Part shown: piece by piece, positions 1 to 12,559 of the stretch
Position numbering within the stretch: the stretch's first letter is position 1
Layout of the letters: the number at the start of each line of letters is the position of its first letter
From: Lunularia cruciata
Lineage: Eukaryota > Streptophyta > Marchantiopsida > Lunulariales > Lunulariaceae
Length of the DNA: 64,000 nt
Direction: 5' to 3'
Assembly (NCBI GenBank): GCA_948567375.1
Contig: OX419762.1
Span: 57,207,034-57,271,033 of the forward strand
Notes under the pieces: model-generated
Seen by the model: the letters and a program-made list of their open reading frames with translations, nothing else
Told to the model about the DNA's origin: nothing
Databases searched by the model: none
Translations under genes and position numbers: made by a program

Positions 1-2600
1 GTGTTGTTTGCAAAGCATGCAAACACTCCCTCTAAGCAAGGTATCCACTCTCTTGTGCCAAAGAAAACACTATATCCCTTGTGGCATCATAGGTAGCTAT
101 CATCCGTCCTCCAAATGACACTTTGTCATATGGATCAATGTTGCCTCTAGTGTAGAACCACACTCACAAGTGAATAATGAAGATGTAGACTTGTGGACCA
201 AACCTAAGTGGAACCTCATTGCTATAAAGAAGGTAGCTCATGCAAGTCAAAATTCCCTAATGCACAATCAAGCTATAATCCAAGAGCTTGCATCCTCACC
301 AAAGCAAGAGCAAAGATGTGCTCTAGTGGCACAAATAATGGAAAATTCAACTATGAGAGAATATAGCGTATGCTAACGCTATCACTCCATCAAGGAAGAC
401 TACAAACTTCTGGTCCAATCTGATAGTAGTGAAGCAAAAGATAGAAGGTCTTCTTGTGCCCATGGAGATAGACCATCTCTCATCTGCTACAATAAAACCT
501 AGAGAGAAAAGGATCTCTCTTCCACCTTAGTCACATATGTCTCTAAAATTGGCCTATTAACAACCACAAAATGGGAGGAAAGTAAGGGTGCCAAGAGAGT
601 CCAACTATCCAAAAAAATTATAAGTGTCATGTCCTTGATGGATAATAGGCCTACCACTCTACAAAAAATTGGTAAAGATGTCTGTCTATGGGCCAAATCC
701 CCTATCACACACTCAAATGTCCTTGGTTCAAATGATATCACCAAATACTCTCATAATCCTTCTATCAAAGCTCTCATACATTATAGGAAAGTCACTATTC
801 AAATATTAAAAGCCACTATTTGTATTAAAATATGGTTTACTACTATGTGATCATTGAGTGTTTGCTTATTGACACATGGGTCCACCTTCTCTATCACTTC
901 ATCCAAGGTAGATATTGCCTCTTTTCTCTACTTTTTCCTACGTAGCTCTATGCCTTTTAATGCTTATCCTTGCTCCTTTGTTCTTCTTTGTTTACTCTTT
1001 GCCTTTGCTTTTCCTTGTTGAGTTAGCGCATCCCTTCCCATGCACCAATGATGCTTCTCCGTATCACATTACTAACAAACCTTTTCTTTCAATTTGACTT
1101 TATCATGTCTTCAATTTTATCCTACAAACTTATGTTTGTGATTCCACGGATCTATCATGTATATCTTGGTTCCTTCACTCTTTTTACTCATGTTGATTCA
1201 TTTCTTTCTTGCTTAGTTCTCATAATTTGGTTGAGATTTCTACAAGTACTCATTTGCCTACACTTCTGCTTGCTTCTTCTTTCCACAAGCTAGCAGTTTA
1301 CAATAGATGCTACATTTTTGGATGACACATATATTTAACATGTTCTTCCCTCAACATTCTCACTACTTTTGAGTGGCACTTGGGGTGAGCAACCGAGTTT
1401 GTCTTCACACTCATGAGTTTTTGAGCAAAAATTTGGTACAAGGAGTACTAACACTTGCTTGCCTACTTTGCCAGTGCGGGAGGCACTGATGAAGTTTAAT
1501 GTGCTTTCATTGAGGTTTGTTATGGCCACCTTTTGCTTCTAATATTTGTTTAGCATTCTACGACTCAATTATCCATAGCACTTGTTGAAATATGCTATAT
1601 ATCCTTTCCTCTTTCACTTTGCTCTTGTTATACTATTACACTTTGATATGTCTCTGCAAAAGCACCATCCACTAAGCTCCCACATTGTTCCACTCCTCCA
1701 TTCCTCAGCTAATTCCTTCCTTATTATTTTTCCCTCGCTCTTTGCATACTTCATGGTTCATTCTTGACTTTTGACCTCTAGTGTTCCTACTTGACTCCAA
1801 CTTATAGTTTGATTTTTCTTTCATTCATGCATTGCTTAATGGTGGTCAATGACATTATTTTTTATATCTGTCTAATTTGTTTGAATAGTTGTTATCAATT
1901 TCAAGTTGTTTATTAGTTGTTTAGATATATTTTGTTCTCAATTTATTGCAATTATGCCTTTGCTTTAGGTTACACTTGATGCATTCTACTTTATGGATTT
2001 ATCATTATTCTAGCACTGTGCATAAATTATATCTTGGCTACCAATTATATGCATTTATTGATCACATGAGTTATGAATCCCCTATTTCTAGAACGGCTTT
2101 TACCTCATCTACCTATATCCTCAACCAAACTAAAATTCTAATGGTCTTATGATTAATAATTCAAAAGAAAAATTCCAGAAATCCAAATGTATAATTTTTT
2201 TTTATATCATCAAAATATATATTATCATCTAGAAAAATATCTATGAACTATTAAAGTGCTGGAAATTTCTATGAAATTTCCATCACTTATTAAACAAGGA
2301 AGAGATAGATGAAATAACTTAAAAATTTTATACCCATCTACAAATTAGAAATAAATACATAGGCAGTAAAAAAATATTCTCTACCTCTTCTTTCTTTTTG
2401 TTCAAAATAACATGTCTATAATAACAATACCTATGATTAAATATAAGCATATTATTTTTAATTTCAGTGAAAAATAATGGTTAAAATACAAGACTATGCA
2501 TCATATATTCAAAAGATCCAATTAAGAAAATATTCATTGAAATATCCCAATTTTACTTGTATTAAATTAAAGACTAAGGTTTTTAGATTATTGAGTTCAA
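1..2600. other. AT-rich region without a recognisable gene
   Basis: Short open frames occur at 170-376, 629-850, 915-1293 and 1335-1529, but none shows a motif, a splice structure or similarity to the repeat families elsewhere in the window. The text looks like old degraded repeat DNA. Nothing else is called here. Confidence 0.5.
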
Positions 2601-3840
2601 TCTCCACATTGAGAAGTTAGAGGTTAATTGAGGTAATCATTGATAGTGAAGACTCAAGTTCCATGTCTTAAAACTGTATGATTTTTGAATCTAACTTAAT
2701 AAGTGATAAACAATACTAAGATTCTTATCTTATCTTTTATAACTTCTCCATCTAGTATCTAGTATGTGTACTTTCATTTATTGTGGTTATATTGAAAAGT
2801 CCTTCAATTTGTAGCAAAAAAGAAGAAATTATGAAATTATGAAGATCAAATATAAAAGTAAGACCAAATAAAAAATAAAGGTAAATACAAATATTTTGAG
2901 AAAGAAAAACACTTAATTATTCTCAAATAAGTAGCTTATTTGATGATTTCAGAATTTAAAATGGTAAATTAATGATCAAAGCATCATAATTACAATTATG
3001 GAGTCTAAATTTGTAAATTTTGAAATAATGAAAATATGTTTCTTAATTTAAGTACCATTTCTATCTAATATCCACTTTAAGTGATTGTGATAGGGTTGAA
3101 AAGCTCATTGAAATATACATTGTGTAAAACTTGAATCATATTAAAGAGCTTAAATATAAAAGTTATAGAGAAAAAAAAAACATTTGAGTATTTGTTATTT
3201 GATGATTTGGGGTCTAAAACAATAATCTCATTGATAAAGTCATCCTTGATATTATTTTGGAGTCTAAATCTACAAAAAGTAAAGAAAACATTACTATGCA
3301 AGATCTATTGCTTAAATTTAAGTATTGTTTCTGGCTAGCATCTATATCAAGCTTGTATGGTTGCATTGAAAAGTTCATGAAATTTTACATCCCGTTATAC
3401 CAAAATCATAAAAAACACAGACAAATATAAGGATAATGTGGAAAAAGCGAAAGTATAATTTATCTTTTGTGTAACTTATTCTACAACTTAGTAGTCTAAA
3501 ATAGTAATATTCAAAGTCCAAGGTCTACTCAGTAATATTTTTGGAGTCCAATTTAGTGAATATTTGCAAAAATGAAAAGATTTCATTTCCTTTATTTGAA
3601 AATTTTTCCATATAGCTTGTTTTAAGATCTTATGGTTGCATTGAATAGTTTCTTTAATTTTATACGTAATAAAAAAATTTTGAAATATGGAAGTTAGTAC
3701 AAAATCAAATTATCTAATCATCTCTCCCAAATATATCATGTTTTCAATCTTAAAGTCTAAAATCATAGCACTCCAAGATAAAGAGCTACTCAAAAATAAT
3801 TTTGGAGTCTAAATCCACAAATGATAAAAAAAAATTCAAA
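2600..3840. repeat. Degenerate tandem array, period about 260-305 bp
   Basis: Two anchor phrases recur in step. A 'ggagtctaaat' phrase lies near 2999, 3256, 3541 and 3803, and a 'ggttgcattgaaaagtt' phrase near 2785, 3090, 3359 and 3632. Between anchors the text is again similar (calls to 'gatgatttggggtctaaaa', 'tttaagtatt', 'ttctatctaatatcc'). This gives about four strongly diverged units of an AT-rich satellite-like repeat. No coding content is seen. Confidence 0.6.
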
Positions 3841-3897
3841 ATTAACTTCTTGGTTTTTGGTAATTGTTAAGGATAAAGGAGAACAAGCTAAAATGTG

Positions 3898-4131
3898 GCA
3901 TCTACTTGGCATACAAGCTAAATTAGTTGTTAACTTGATATGAAAGTTATCCAATCCTTGGAAGGTACTTAGAAGTTTAATACCAAGAAGCTTCCTAGTT
4001 GCTTCTAGAACATTCTACCAAGAAGTTTCCTAGTTCTTCTAGAACATGCTTAGAATTTCTATTGTCTTTGGCTTAATTTTACTAACTCATTATCCTTTGC
4101 TAACTCATCTTTTAACTCACTATTAATATAT
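3898..4131 (-). repeat. 3' LTR remnant of element B (family 1)
   Basis: The text matches the TG-proximal two-thirds (in element orientation) of the family-1 LTR: the 'tacttggcatacaagctaa' module, the 'aagaagcttcc' modules, and the tail resembling 'aactccatattgttaca' (here 'aactcactattaata'). The following 'ccaccagtagttggtgat' equals the internal sequence next to the polypurine tract in element A. Confidence 0.7.
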
Positions 4132-4559
4132 ATTCTTCCACCAGTAGTTGGTGATATCCTCATTGTAATGGAATCTTCAAACTCCTATATGACCATATGT
4201 GCATTTTTGAGATGATAAAAAGGCTCTTATGTAGCATCTTGAAGATAATACCTATTCCAAAGGATGTTATATTTAGTGTGTTATTGGTGATCAAGTTGGA
4301 TGTCACAACATGCATTATACGGTTGACTCTGTATTCTTATGAGCATTAATAAGGATGGAAGTAGGGGTGGACACAAGTGGGCAAGGAAGATAGGTTAGAG
4401 ACAAAGGGTTTTCACTTCAAAATATGAAGGCAAGATGGATCCACATATGAATAAGAAATAGAAGTTGATTAGCAATTAGAGAAATGATGTAAGTAATATT
4501 AAATAAACCTATTCAATTAAGAGCAAGTTTACAAACTTAGGAGTCAAGCAAGAGAGGAA

Positions 4560-5560
4560 GTTAATTGGAAGAAAGCATGACCTTATTGTCTAGTTGAAAG
4601 GTGAGATCATGACAATGCTTATAAGCATGTTGCTTTTGCCAATGTTAAGCAAAGATAAGATGAGACTTGGCTAAGTGTAAGGATTGAGATAACATGGACA
4701 AGAAGGTGGAAGTATGAGGAACATGAGACGCAATGGAGCAAAAAGGGATTCTGGAACAAGTAAATTGAGGATGAAGGGAGAGAATTTGGCGCTTGCCTAC
4801 TTGAAATTATTGTAGTCAAATTTAGCAAGATAAGTATTCCATTGTGTTTGTGAAAGTTGACAAAGGCACAATTCATATCTTCCAAGGTGCAATTGCATGT
4901 TTAGTCCTATCAATTTGAGGATGATATGTCATAGAAAAAGCAAGTTTGGTGCCGAGTAGCTTGAAGAATGCTTGCAAAAACTTACATGTGAATCAAGGAG
5001 TACAATTAGAGATGACATTTGTTGGCATCCCATGATACTTGAAGACAATGTCAAAGTAAATCTTGGCTATCATTGGAGTATCCATGGTAGATGCCAAGTG
5101 AATTTTCTTGCTAATTTTATCAACAAACAACACAATGGTTGTATACTTTGATCTATTTTGTGCAAGGATGTGATGAGGTCAAGAGTTACATGTTCCAGTT
5201 GGGTAGGGAGTGGTTGAAATAGTTCATTCGGTTCTTGGTTGCTGATCTTTTTGCATAGGCAGCTCTCACAAAATTCAACAAACTCTCAAACCTCTTGTAC
5301 CATGTTCAACCACCACCATTGACATTGGATGGTAATCAAGGTTCTATCCACACCCATGTGACAAGAGATTGATAAATCATGGGTTTCTTGAAGCCACATA
5401 AGTCAGAGATCACCCATAGTTGGAACATAGATCTTGTTCTCATTGAATAGGACGCACTCCTTGAATGAAAACTATTGTATTCATTGTCATGTGAGCAAGA
5501 TTGTTTTGCACCAATTGAAAGAATGGGTTGTATTGTAAATCATTATTGAATTGTGTGTGT
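4560..5560 (-). pseudogene. Integrase remnant of element B
   Basis: The stretch is collinear with the integrase of element A (9100-10250). Matches include the plus-strand phrase around 'tttgaggatgatatgtcatag' (A: the YHPQTDGQTE segment), 'ggtgccgagtagcttgaag', and the Cys-pair zinc-binding region near 5250-5300. Frames are broken throughout. Only the family can be stated. Confidence 0.7.
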
Positions 5561-6671
5561 ATCTTTTAGTATGTCAACACCGTGGAGATTGTTAACTCTT
5601 GGGAGATTCAAGAAGAATCTTCAAATCAAGTTTTTGGGACAAGGCATCAAGAATGACATAGAACTTGTCGGAACAAGCTTGATATCAAGCAACTATAATT
5701 TTTTCTCTCATCAATGATGTTGACTCTTCATGTGCCCCAAATGTAAAGTTGCAATAAGGGTTTGTGATTAGTTTGCATGATCACTTGTTTCCTCATACTT
5801 TGCATTGTATACCATTGCAAATTGTTCTCAATTGCAAATAGAATACTCTATTTTTATTTAGTTTACAAGACACAAAGGCAACGGAATGTAATTCATTTGA
5901 AAATTCTTGTTGCAACATAACTCCAATGGTAAATTTAGAAGCATAAAAAATAATCACACAAGATAGTGAGGATCATATAGTTGGAGGATGGATCATGAAG
6001 AGACCATATGCTTCAATTTTTTGAATGCTTATTTGTGCTTGGTGGTCCATTCAAAGCTTATTATAGGTGAATTATCAATAAAAATCACCACTCTATAAAA
6101 TCACTAAACTTCTATGACATCCTTAAGAGTATCATATATCAATTGCTAATGGCTTTGATTTTCTCCTCTTCCATCTTGATCTTCCATAGCTAAAACCTTA
6201 TGGGCCAAGAAAATAACTTCCTTTTGACAAAAAACACACTTGGACTTCATGTGATAGAACTTGCATTGTTATAGCCATCTCAAGGTTTTTTGGATATGGT
6301 TCTTTTGTTTTAATTTTGTCTTATTATAAATAAAAATTTCATCCAAGAACACTACCATGTATTGATCTAATAGTCCATCTAACACGTAATGAATTTGATC
6401 CATGAAGATTTTCATAACATTAGTGAGCCAAAAGGTAAAACTTTCCATTAAAAATACCCATACCTTGTATGAAACATTATATATTGCATAAATTCTCCAT
6501 CAATGGGAATTTTCCAATAGTTGTTTCAAATATCCAACTTAGAGAATTATCTTACTCCACTTAATTGATCTACCAAGTCATAAATTTGAGACAAGAGATA
6601 TGCCTTCTTCATGGTTTGTTTATTGACACCCTGGTAGTCAATATAGAATCAAAATCCTTCATCCTTCTTTG

Positions 6672-7253
6672 TGTAATTTTTTGAGGATATGAGAAAATGC
6701 AAGAGAAACACAAGAGAAATACAAGGTTTAATTCCTCAATACTCCAATGGCTCCAAAGAGCATTTTGACTTTATTATATAGTGGATAAAATCACTTCCAA
6801 GGGAGCTACATCCTTAGATTAGATACATAGATAAGTGGCATATTTACAAGCCACACCTTAGATTGGATCCATAGGTTGGTGACATTTCAGCTTGGGTCCC
6901 ATCTGGTTGGTCAAATAGGTTTGACCATATGGAATCTTTTGAGAATCTTCTTGTAAGAAAGCTCATAAAAATGTGGAAGTGGTACTATTGGAAAGATCTT
7001 AACAATACAAAGTGAGAGGAAAGAATGCTTTCTTCTTGGCAAGGATATATTTTTCAAGGCCTAATTTTTTGTTTAGGTTTCCAAAATTGACTTTGAAGTT
7101 TTTGGTGTATTTTCAACCTTTGCTCTATTAGCTTAAGTCCTCTTTTGGTGATACCTCTATCTGATTTACTTAGACCATAGTGTATAAAATCCCTAAAGAT
7201 ACTACCATGCCAATTTTTATCTCTAGATAATTTGTCTAGCTAATGGTATTACA
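6672..7253 (-). repeat. Family-2 solo LTR with perfect CTTTG target duplication
   Basis: It runs from TGTAATTTTTTGAGG to GGTATTACA, 582 bp, the same length as the 5' LTR of element C. The 5 bp on the left (6667-6671) and on the right (7254-7258) are both CTTTG. It splits the RT sequence of element B: joining the flanks gives 'ccttctttgggacaaat', which matches element A (RT, near 11630). This is a solo LTR left by LTR-LTR recombination of a family-2 element. Confidence 0.92.
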
Positions 7254-7684
7254 CTTTGGGACAAATAATATTGGTACTTTCTAAAAGGATATACTATGTC
7301 ATATGAAATCCTTCTCCAAAAACTTGGTAAGTGTTGTTTGAAGCTCTTCTAACTCCTTTGGTAAGAGCCAATAGGTTATTCTACTCAATAAAGTACTATA
7401 GTAATCAAAGGGTAATCTCTTTGGAAAATCATCCAAAAATACATATACAAACTCTTGTATAATCTAATCAACCATTGCTTGTCAAAACCTTTTATCTTTA
7501 TAATATTTTCCTTGCACAATTAGACTCATCAACAGAAAAAATGGAAATATATTTCTCCAATGTTTTTGTTCCAGTTTCTATAATGAAAAACTTCTCATCT
7601 TGGACTAATTAATTTTAGATGTCTCAAAGGTGCCAAACAACCTAATCAATAAGCCATACCTTAGAGTTGTTTTTGAATTTTTTG

Positions 7685-7963
7685 TCAAGCCCAATCAAAT
7701 TGAACCTTATGATATTCAAGCCAAGGGAGCCCTAGAATGATATGGTAATGTAATAGATCTACTACAACCCTCATACACTTTGAATATTCTTTCCCAATCT
7801 TGAATATAATAGGATGTAAGGTATGGAATGCCAAAATCTTTGTACCATCCACTATCATCAATTTACTATAAAATATTGGCTTGATAAGTATACATAATTC
7901 CTTTGCTAATTGTATGAATATGAAATTCATGGAACTCACATAATTAACCAAAATTCTATGCAC
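7685..7963 (-). pseudogene. Retropepsin fragment of element B
   Basis: The open minus-strand stretch encodes a C-terminal protease domain ending in a GLPWLEYHKVQFDWA-like segment, almost identical to the protease tail of element A (GLPWLERHKVQFDWT). The upstream part with the catalytic Asp is decayed. In an intact element this enzyme would process the Gag-Pol polyprotein. Confidence 0.75.
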
Positions 7964-8238
7964 AATCAGATATTATACCTTGCAAGTATATCAAACTTAC
8001 ATGAATCAAACCTTTAATCTCATAAGAACAAATCAGATTCCCAATAAGTGGCTCTATATCATTTATTGATAATCTTCTTTTCCTTGATACTCATGTTCCA
8101 AAAACTCCATTTGAGAAATGAATCAAGGTTTTCCATTTCTTGTTGGATATTCTACAATGTGATATCCAATTTGGTGCCCATAAAAACAACCACCATTTTG
8201 TCATAATCTTTATCTATTATAATGCTAAGTGATTTCCT

Positions 8239-8547
8239 TGTAATACCATTAGCTAGATAGATTATCTAGAGATGATAATTGGCTTGGTAATACCTTTAGA
8301 GATGTTATATATGATGGTCAAAGTAGATCAGATAGAAGTGTCTCCAAAAGATTACTTCAAATGGGCAAATGCCAAAGACACCTAAAAGCTTCAAAGCTAA
8401 TTTTAGAGGCCTCAAAAAATAAATTAGGCCTCAAAAAATTATATGCACCAACCTTTACATAGAGAGAGGCATTGCCTTTTCCCATACTTTGTTTATCTTG
8501 TTAATGCCTCTCCCCTCCTTTGTTTATCTTGTTGAGAACTTTCCAAT
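8239..8547 (+). repeat. Family-2 solo LTR, left part
   Basis: It begins TGTAATACCATTAGC, the reverse complement of the family-2 LTR end, and continues at 14191-14505 on the other side of element A. Joined, the two parts make about 620 bp ending CAAAGTATTACA. The flanks are TTCCT (8234-8238) and CTCCA (14506-14510). In element A the corresponding host site reads CTTCA, so these look like mutated copies of one duplication. It lies inside the gag region of element B. Confidence 0.85.
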
Positions 8548-8973
8548 TGTAAAAGACCAAAACCGAGGAGAGAAATAGGAGAATGGAAACTTACATTGGG
8601 ACACTTGAATGAGTGAAAACTCCGAATGCCTAGCATGAGCTTTGTCTTTGGTATTTATAGGTAGCATACACGGCCCTTGAGAAGCTTCTCAAGAAGCTTC
8701 CTCAAGCCGCTTTCTTAGAGTGCTAGCCAAGTTAACTAGGAAGCTTCTCAAGAAGCTTTCTTCTAGAAGCCGCCTACTTGGCGTGCAAGCTAAGCTAGTT
8801 GGAAGCTTCTAGAAGCTTCCTTCTAGAAGCTACTTACTTAAGGTGCAAGCTAAGCTAACCGGGAAGCTTCCCAAGAAGCTTCCTAGATACTTCCGGAATA
8901 TTCTAGGCTAATTTGTCTTATGTGCTACTTCGTGAGCCTGACTGACTTCATCGCTAAACACCATATTGTTACA
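8548..8973 (-). repeat. 3' LTR of element A
   Basis: 426 bp, from TGTAAAAGACC to TTGTTACA in plus orientation, with the duplication CCAAT just outside. It carries the same palindromic modules and TATA box (8652-8659) as the 5' LTR. Confidence 0.95.
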
Positions 8974-8991
8974 TATTCCCCCGCCGCTAGT
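8974..8991 (-). other. Polypurine tract of element A
   Basis: Minus strand reads AGCGGCGGGGGAATA directly before the 3' LTR (TGTAACA). This is the expected primer for plus-strand DNA synthesis. Confidence 0.75.
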
Positions 8992-8999
8992 TGGTGACG

Positions 9000-10218
9000 T
9001 CCTTGTTGCCAGTGAAGCTTCAAATTCTTGGATGGTCGTCTGTGCATTGTGGAGGTGAGAAAGAGGTTCCCATGTGGCATCATGAAGGGGATACCCTTTC
9101 CAAAGGACCTTGTACTACGTATGTTGGCAACAGCCTCGTTGAATGTGGCGACGCGCAAAGATACGATCAACTTCGTACTCCTCATGATCATTGATAGGGA
9201 TAGGAAGAGGGGGAGGTTGGACTTGAGAGGAAAAGGAAGAGGGGTTACAAACAAAGGGTTTCAACTTGGAAACATCAAAGATAGGATGGATACGCATGTG
9301 ACAAGGCAAGGCAAGACGATTAGCAATAGGAGAGACAATTTGGATGATACCAAAGGGCCCTATCCAATTAGGGGCAAGTTTATGAACTTGGGTATCAAAT
9401 GGGAGAGGGAGGTTACTAGAGGATAGCATGACTTTATCACCGACTTCAAAGGTGAGATCTCGACGATGGTGGTCCGCATATTGTTTTTGGCAATTCTGAG
9501 CAACAAGGAGGTGAGACTTGGCTTGTTGGAGAGATTGGGATATAGCGGTCAAGAATGTGGAAGAATGAGGAACCAGAGATGGAGTGGGAGCAAGAAGAGA
9601 ATCTGGAACAAGCGGATCTTAACCAAAATTGAAAAAGAAAGGAGAGAATCCGATGCTTGCCTGTTTGGAATTGTTGTAGGCAAATTTGGCAACAGCAAGA
9701 CATTCATCCCAATTGGTATGGTGGACATTGACAAAGGCACGCAACATATCCTCCAATGTATGATTTTCACGTTCGGTTTGTCCATCAGTTTGAGGATGAT
9801 AGGCCATGGACAAAGCAAGCTTGGTGCCAAGTATCTGAAAGAGTGCTTGCCAAAACTTCCCGGTAAAGCAAGGATCACGGTTGGAGATGAGTACGCATGG
9901 CATTCCATGATGCTTGAAGACATTGTCAAAGAGGATTTGTGCTAGGGTTGGAGCATCCATGGTATCACAGGTTGGTGCCAAGTGGATTTGCTTACTAAGC
10001 TTATCCACAAACACTACGATGGCGGTGTGTCCTTGTTTTGTCTTTGGCAAAGATGTGATGAGATCCAAGCTTACATGCTCCCAACAAGCTGATGGAACGG
10101 CAAACGGTTGAAGGAGTCCACCCGGATTCTAGTTGTTGGCCTTGTTACATTGGCAGCTCTCACACAATCAGACAAATTCTCAAACATCCCGTTTCATGTT
10201 GGGCCACCACCATTGACG
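9000..10218 (-). pseudogene. Integrase and chromodomain of element A
   Basis: Same frame as RT, with stops at 10219, several around 10130-10190 and one at 9619. The zinc-binding Cys pair C-E-S-C lies near 10160. The core shows SLDLITSLPKTKQG, ISNRDPCFTGKF, YHPQTDGQTERENHTLEDML and NNSKQASIGFSP, with the D-D-E residues visible. The C-terminal part (9552-9115) has the GDKVMLS and KLAPNWIGPFGI (GPY/F) segments, then a chromodomain beginning HEEYEVDRIFARR. After a one-base shift near 9120 it continues KVLWKGYPLHDATWEPLSHL. Integrase inserts cDNA; the chromodomain probably tethers it to methylated histone H3. The stop at 9619 replaces a Gln (CAA) still present in element D, a C-to-T change. Confidence 0.9.
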
Positions 10219-12042
10219 TTAGAGGGTACCCAAGGTCTTTTCCACACCCATGTGATCAACGATGGGTAAATCATGGGCTTCTTGAAGGCGCACAAGTCGA
10301 AGATCACCTTTGGCTGGAACATAGATCTGGTCTGCATGGAATAGAAGGCCTTCCTTGAAGGAAAAGGTGTTGTACTCTTTTTCACCTGTTGTTAGCCGAC
10401 CATGTACCATTTGGAAGAAAGGATCTTGTTGTAGAGCTAACCAAAACTCGTTATGAATCTTGGGATCAATTAACACCGTCGTAATTGTTGTCGCGATGAG
10501 AAGAAGAGACTTCAAATCAGGTCGTCGTGATAGAGCATCAAGGATGACATGGAACCGACCTGGTTTGTACTCAAGTTTGATGTCAAACAATTGGAGTTGC
10601 TCTTCCCATCGATGATGTCGACTCTTCATGTGCTCTAGGTGTAAGGTCTGCAACAATGGCTTGTGATCAGTTCGCATGATCACTTGTTTCCCCAAGAGAT
10701 AATGCCTCCATACCTTGGTGGCATATACCATTGCAAGTTGTTCCCGATCTCGAGTAGAGTAATTTCTTTCAGCTGTATTTAGTCGGTGAGACACAAAGGC
10801 AATAGGATGTAGTCCATCTGGAAATTCTTGTTGCAACATAGCTCCAATTGCAAAGTTAGAAGCATCAAAATCAACCACACAAGGTAGTTGAGGATCATAT
10901 GGTTGAAGAATGGGTCTTGAAGACACCATATGCTTTAACTTCTGGAATGCTTCTTCATGCTTGGTGGTCCATTGGAAGCTCGAGTTCTTTCCCAAGGGGT
11001 CAGTCAATGGTGCAGCCACGTGAGCATAATAATGGATGAATTGTCGGTAAAAACTGGCCAATCCATTGAATGCTCGTACTTTGGTAGCATCCTTTGGGGT
11101 AGGCCAATCAGTAATGGCCTTGATCTTCTCTTCTTCTATTTTGATCCCCTCTGATGAGATCTTATGATCCAAGAAGGTAACCTCCTTCTGCCAAAAAGCA
11201 CACTTTGACTTCTTGCAGTAAAATTTCCACTGTCGTAGTCGTCTTAGGACTTCTCGCACATGATTCCTGTGTTCTGCCTCTGTCCTACTATAGATTAAGA
11301 TATCATCTAAGAACACCACCACGGACTGATCCAAGAGTCCCTCCAACACCCAATGCATCTGATCCATGAAGACAACTGGAGCATTAGTGAGTCCGAAAGG
11401 TAGAACTCTCCACTCAAAATGTCCATACCTTGTGCAAAAGGTAGTCTTTTGCACGTCCTCTCCTTCAATAGGAATTTGCCAATAGCCGCTACAAAGATCT
11501 AGCTTGGAAAAGTAGCGTGCTCCACTTAATTGATCAAGCAGGTCATCGATCCCAAGCAAGGGATATGCATTCTTCACGGTTTGCTTATTGAGCCCACGGT
11601 AATCAATACAGAAACGAAGTCCTCCATCCTTCTTTGGAACAAATAGTACCAGTGCTCCCCACGGAGAGGTACTATGTCGTATGAAATCCTTCTCCAACAA
11701 CTCTATAAGTGTTGTTTGCAACTCCTCCAACTCCTTTGGTGAGAGCCGATAGATTGGTCTACTCACTAGAGTACTCCCTGGCAATAACTCGATCTTGAAG
11801 GGCATACCTCGATCAGAGGGTAATCCCTTTGGCAGATCATCCGGAAACACATCTGCAAACTCCTGAACTATCTGATCAATCGTTGCTTGATGCGGCACCT
11901 GGCCATCCTCGGATTGTTCTTGTGCAATCGGCTTGATCCACACCGTGAATATAGACTTATCTTCCTCCAAAGCTTGCTCTATGGCTGCTTCATTAACAAA
12001 CTTCCCTTCTAGGGACTCATCTCTCTTCCAAGCTTGCTCCAT
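10219..12042 (-). pseudogene. Reverse transcriptase and RNase H of element A
   Basis: A 607-codon open stretch. From the N-terminus: the fingers motif RPIYRLSPKELEEL; palm sequences SPWGALVLFVPKKDGG and RFCIDYRGLN; LPFGLTNAPVVFMDQM; catalytic F-L-D-D (the gypsy form of Y-x-D-D) near residue 245; the thumb GLASFYRQFI; RNase H with VDFDASNFAIGAML, the Glu of TRDREQLAMV, and RTDHKPL; ending at the zinc-binding HDLPIVDHMGVEKTL of integrase. It makes the cDNA and removes template RNA. The frame is in phase with protease above and integrase below, separated only by stops. It is the longest open stretch of the window and recently decayed. Confidence 0.93.
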
Positions 12043-12120
12043 GGTTGCCTTCTTGGCAAACTTCCCATCTTGGGACTGACTATTCTTAGGTGTCTTACTC
12101 AGAGGTGCCAGACAACCTAA

Positions 12121-12513
12121 TCAGAAATTCCTACCTTGGTGTTGTACTTGAATTTGACGTCGGGTCCAATCAAATTGAACCTTATGACGTTCAAGCCAAG
12201 GTAGACCCAGAATGATATCATAGTGTAGAGGTGCCACTACAAACCTCATACACTCCAAATACTCCTTCCCAATCTTGAAGGTAATAGGATGCGAGGTGCA
12301 AAATGCACAACCTTTTCTACCATCCGCCATCATCAAACTACTTCCAATCACTGGCTTGATAGGAATACCCAATTCCTTTGCTACTTGCATAGATATGCAA
12401 TTCTCTGAACTTCTAGAATCAACCAAAATCCTACAACCCCGATTAGATATCGTACCTTGCAAGTGAAGCAAACTTGCATAGGTCAAGCCTTCAATCCCAT
12501 TAGAACTAATCAA
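12121..12513 (-). pseudogene. Retropepsin domain of element A
   Basis: The stretch has the aspartic protease active-site region ILVDSRSSENCIS, where the usual D-S-G is D-S-R, followed by the family-typical GLPWLERHKVQFDW tail. It ends in TGA, after which the same frame continues into reverse transcriptase, so the stop is a nonsense mutation inside a former Gag-Pol frame. The domain would cut the polyprotein. Loss of the D-S-G glycine suggests it is also catalytically impaired. Confidence 0.85.
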
Positions 12514-12559
12514 GCTCCCAGTACGTAGCTTGAAATCTCCTACTGGGATTCTTCGTTTC

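Noticed and set aside
9028-9945. Plus-strand frames of 132 and 159 codons
   Set aside because: Antisense shadows of the integrase of element A; the minus-strand frames contain the integrase motifs.
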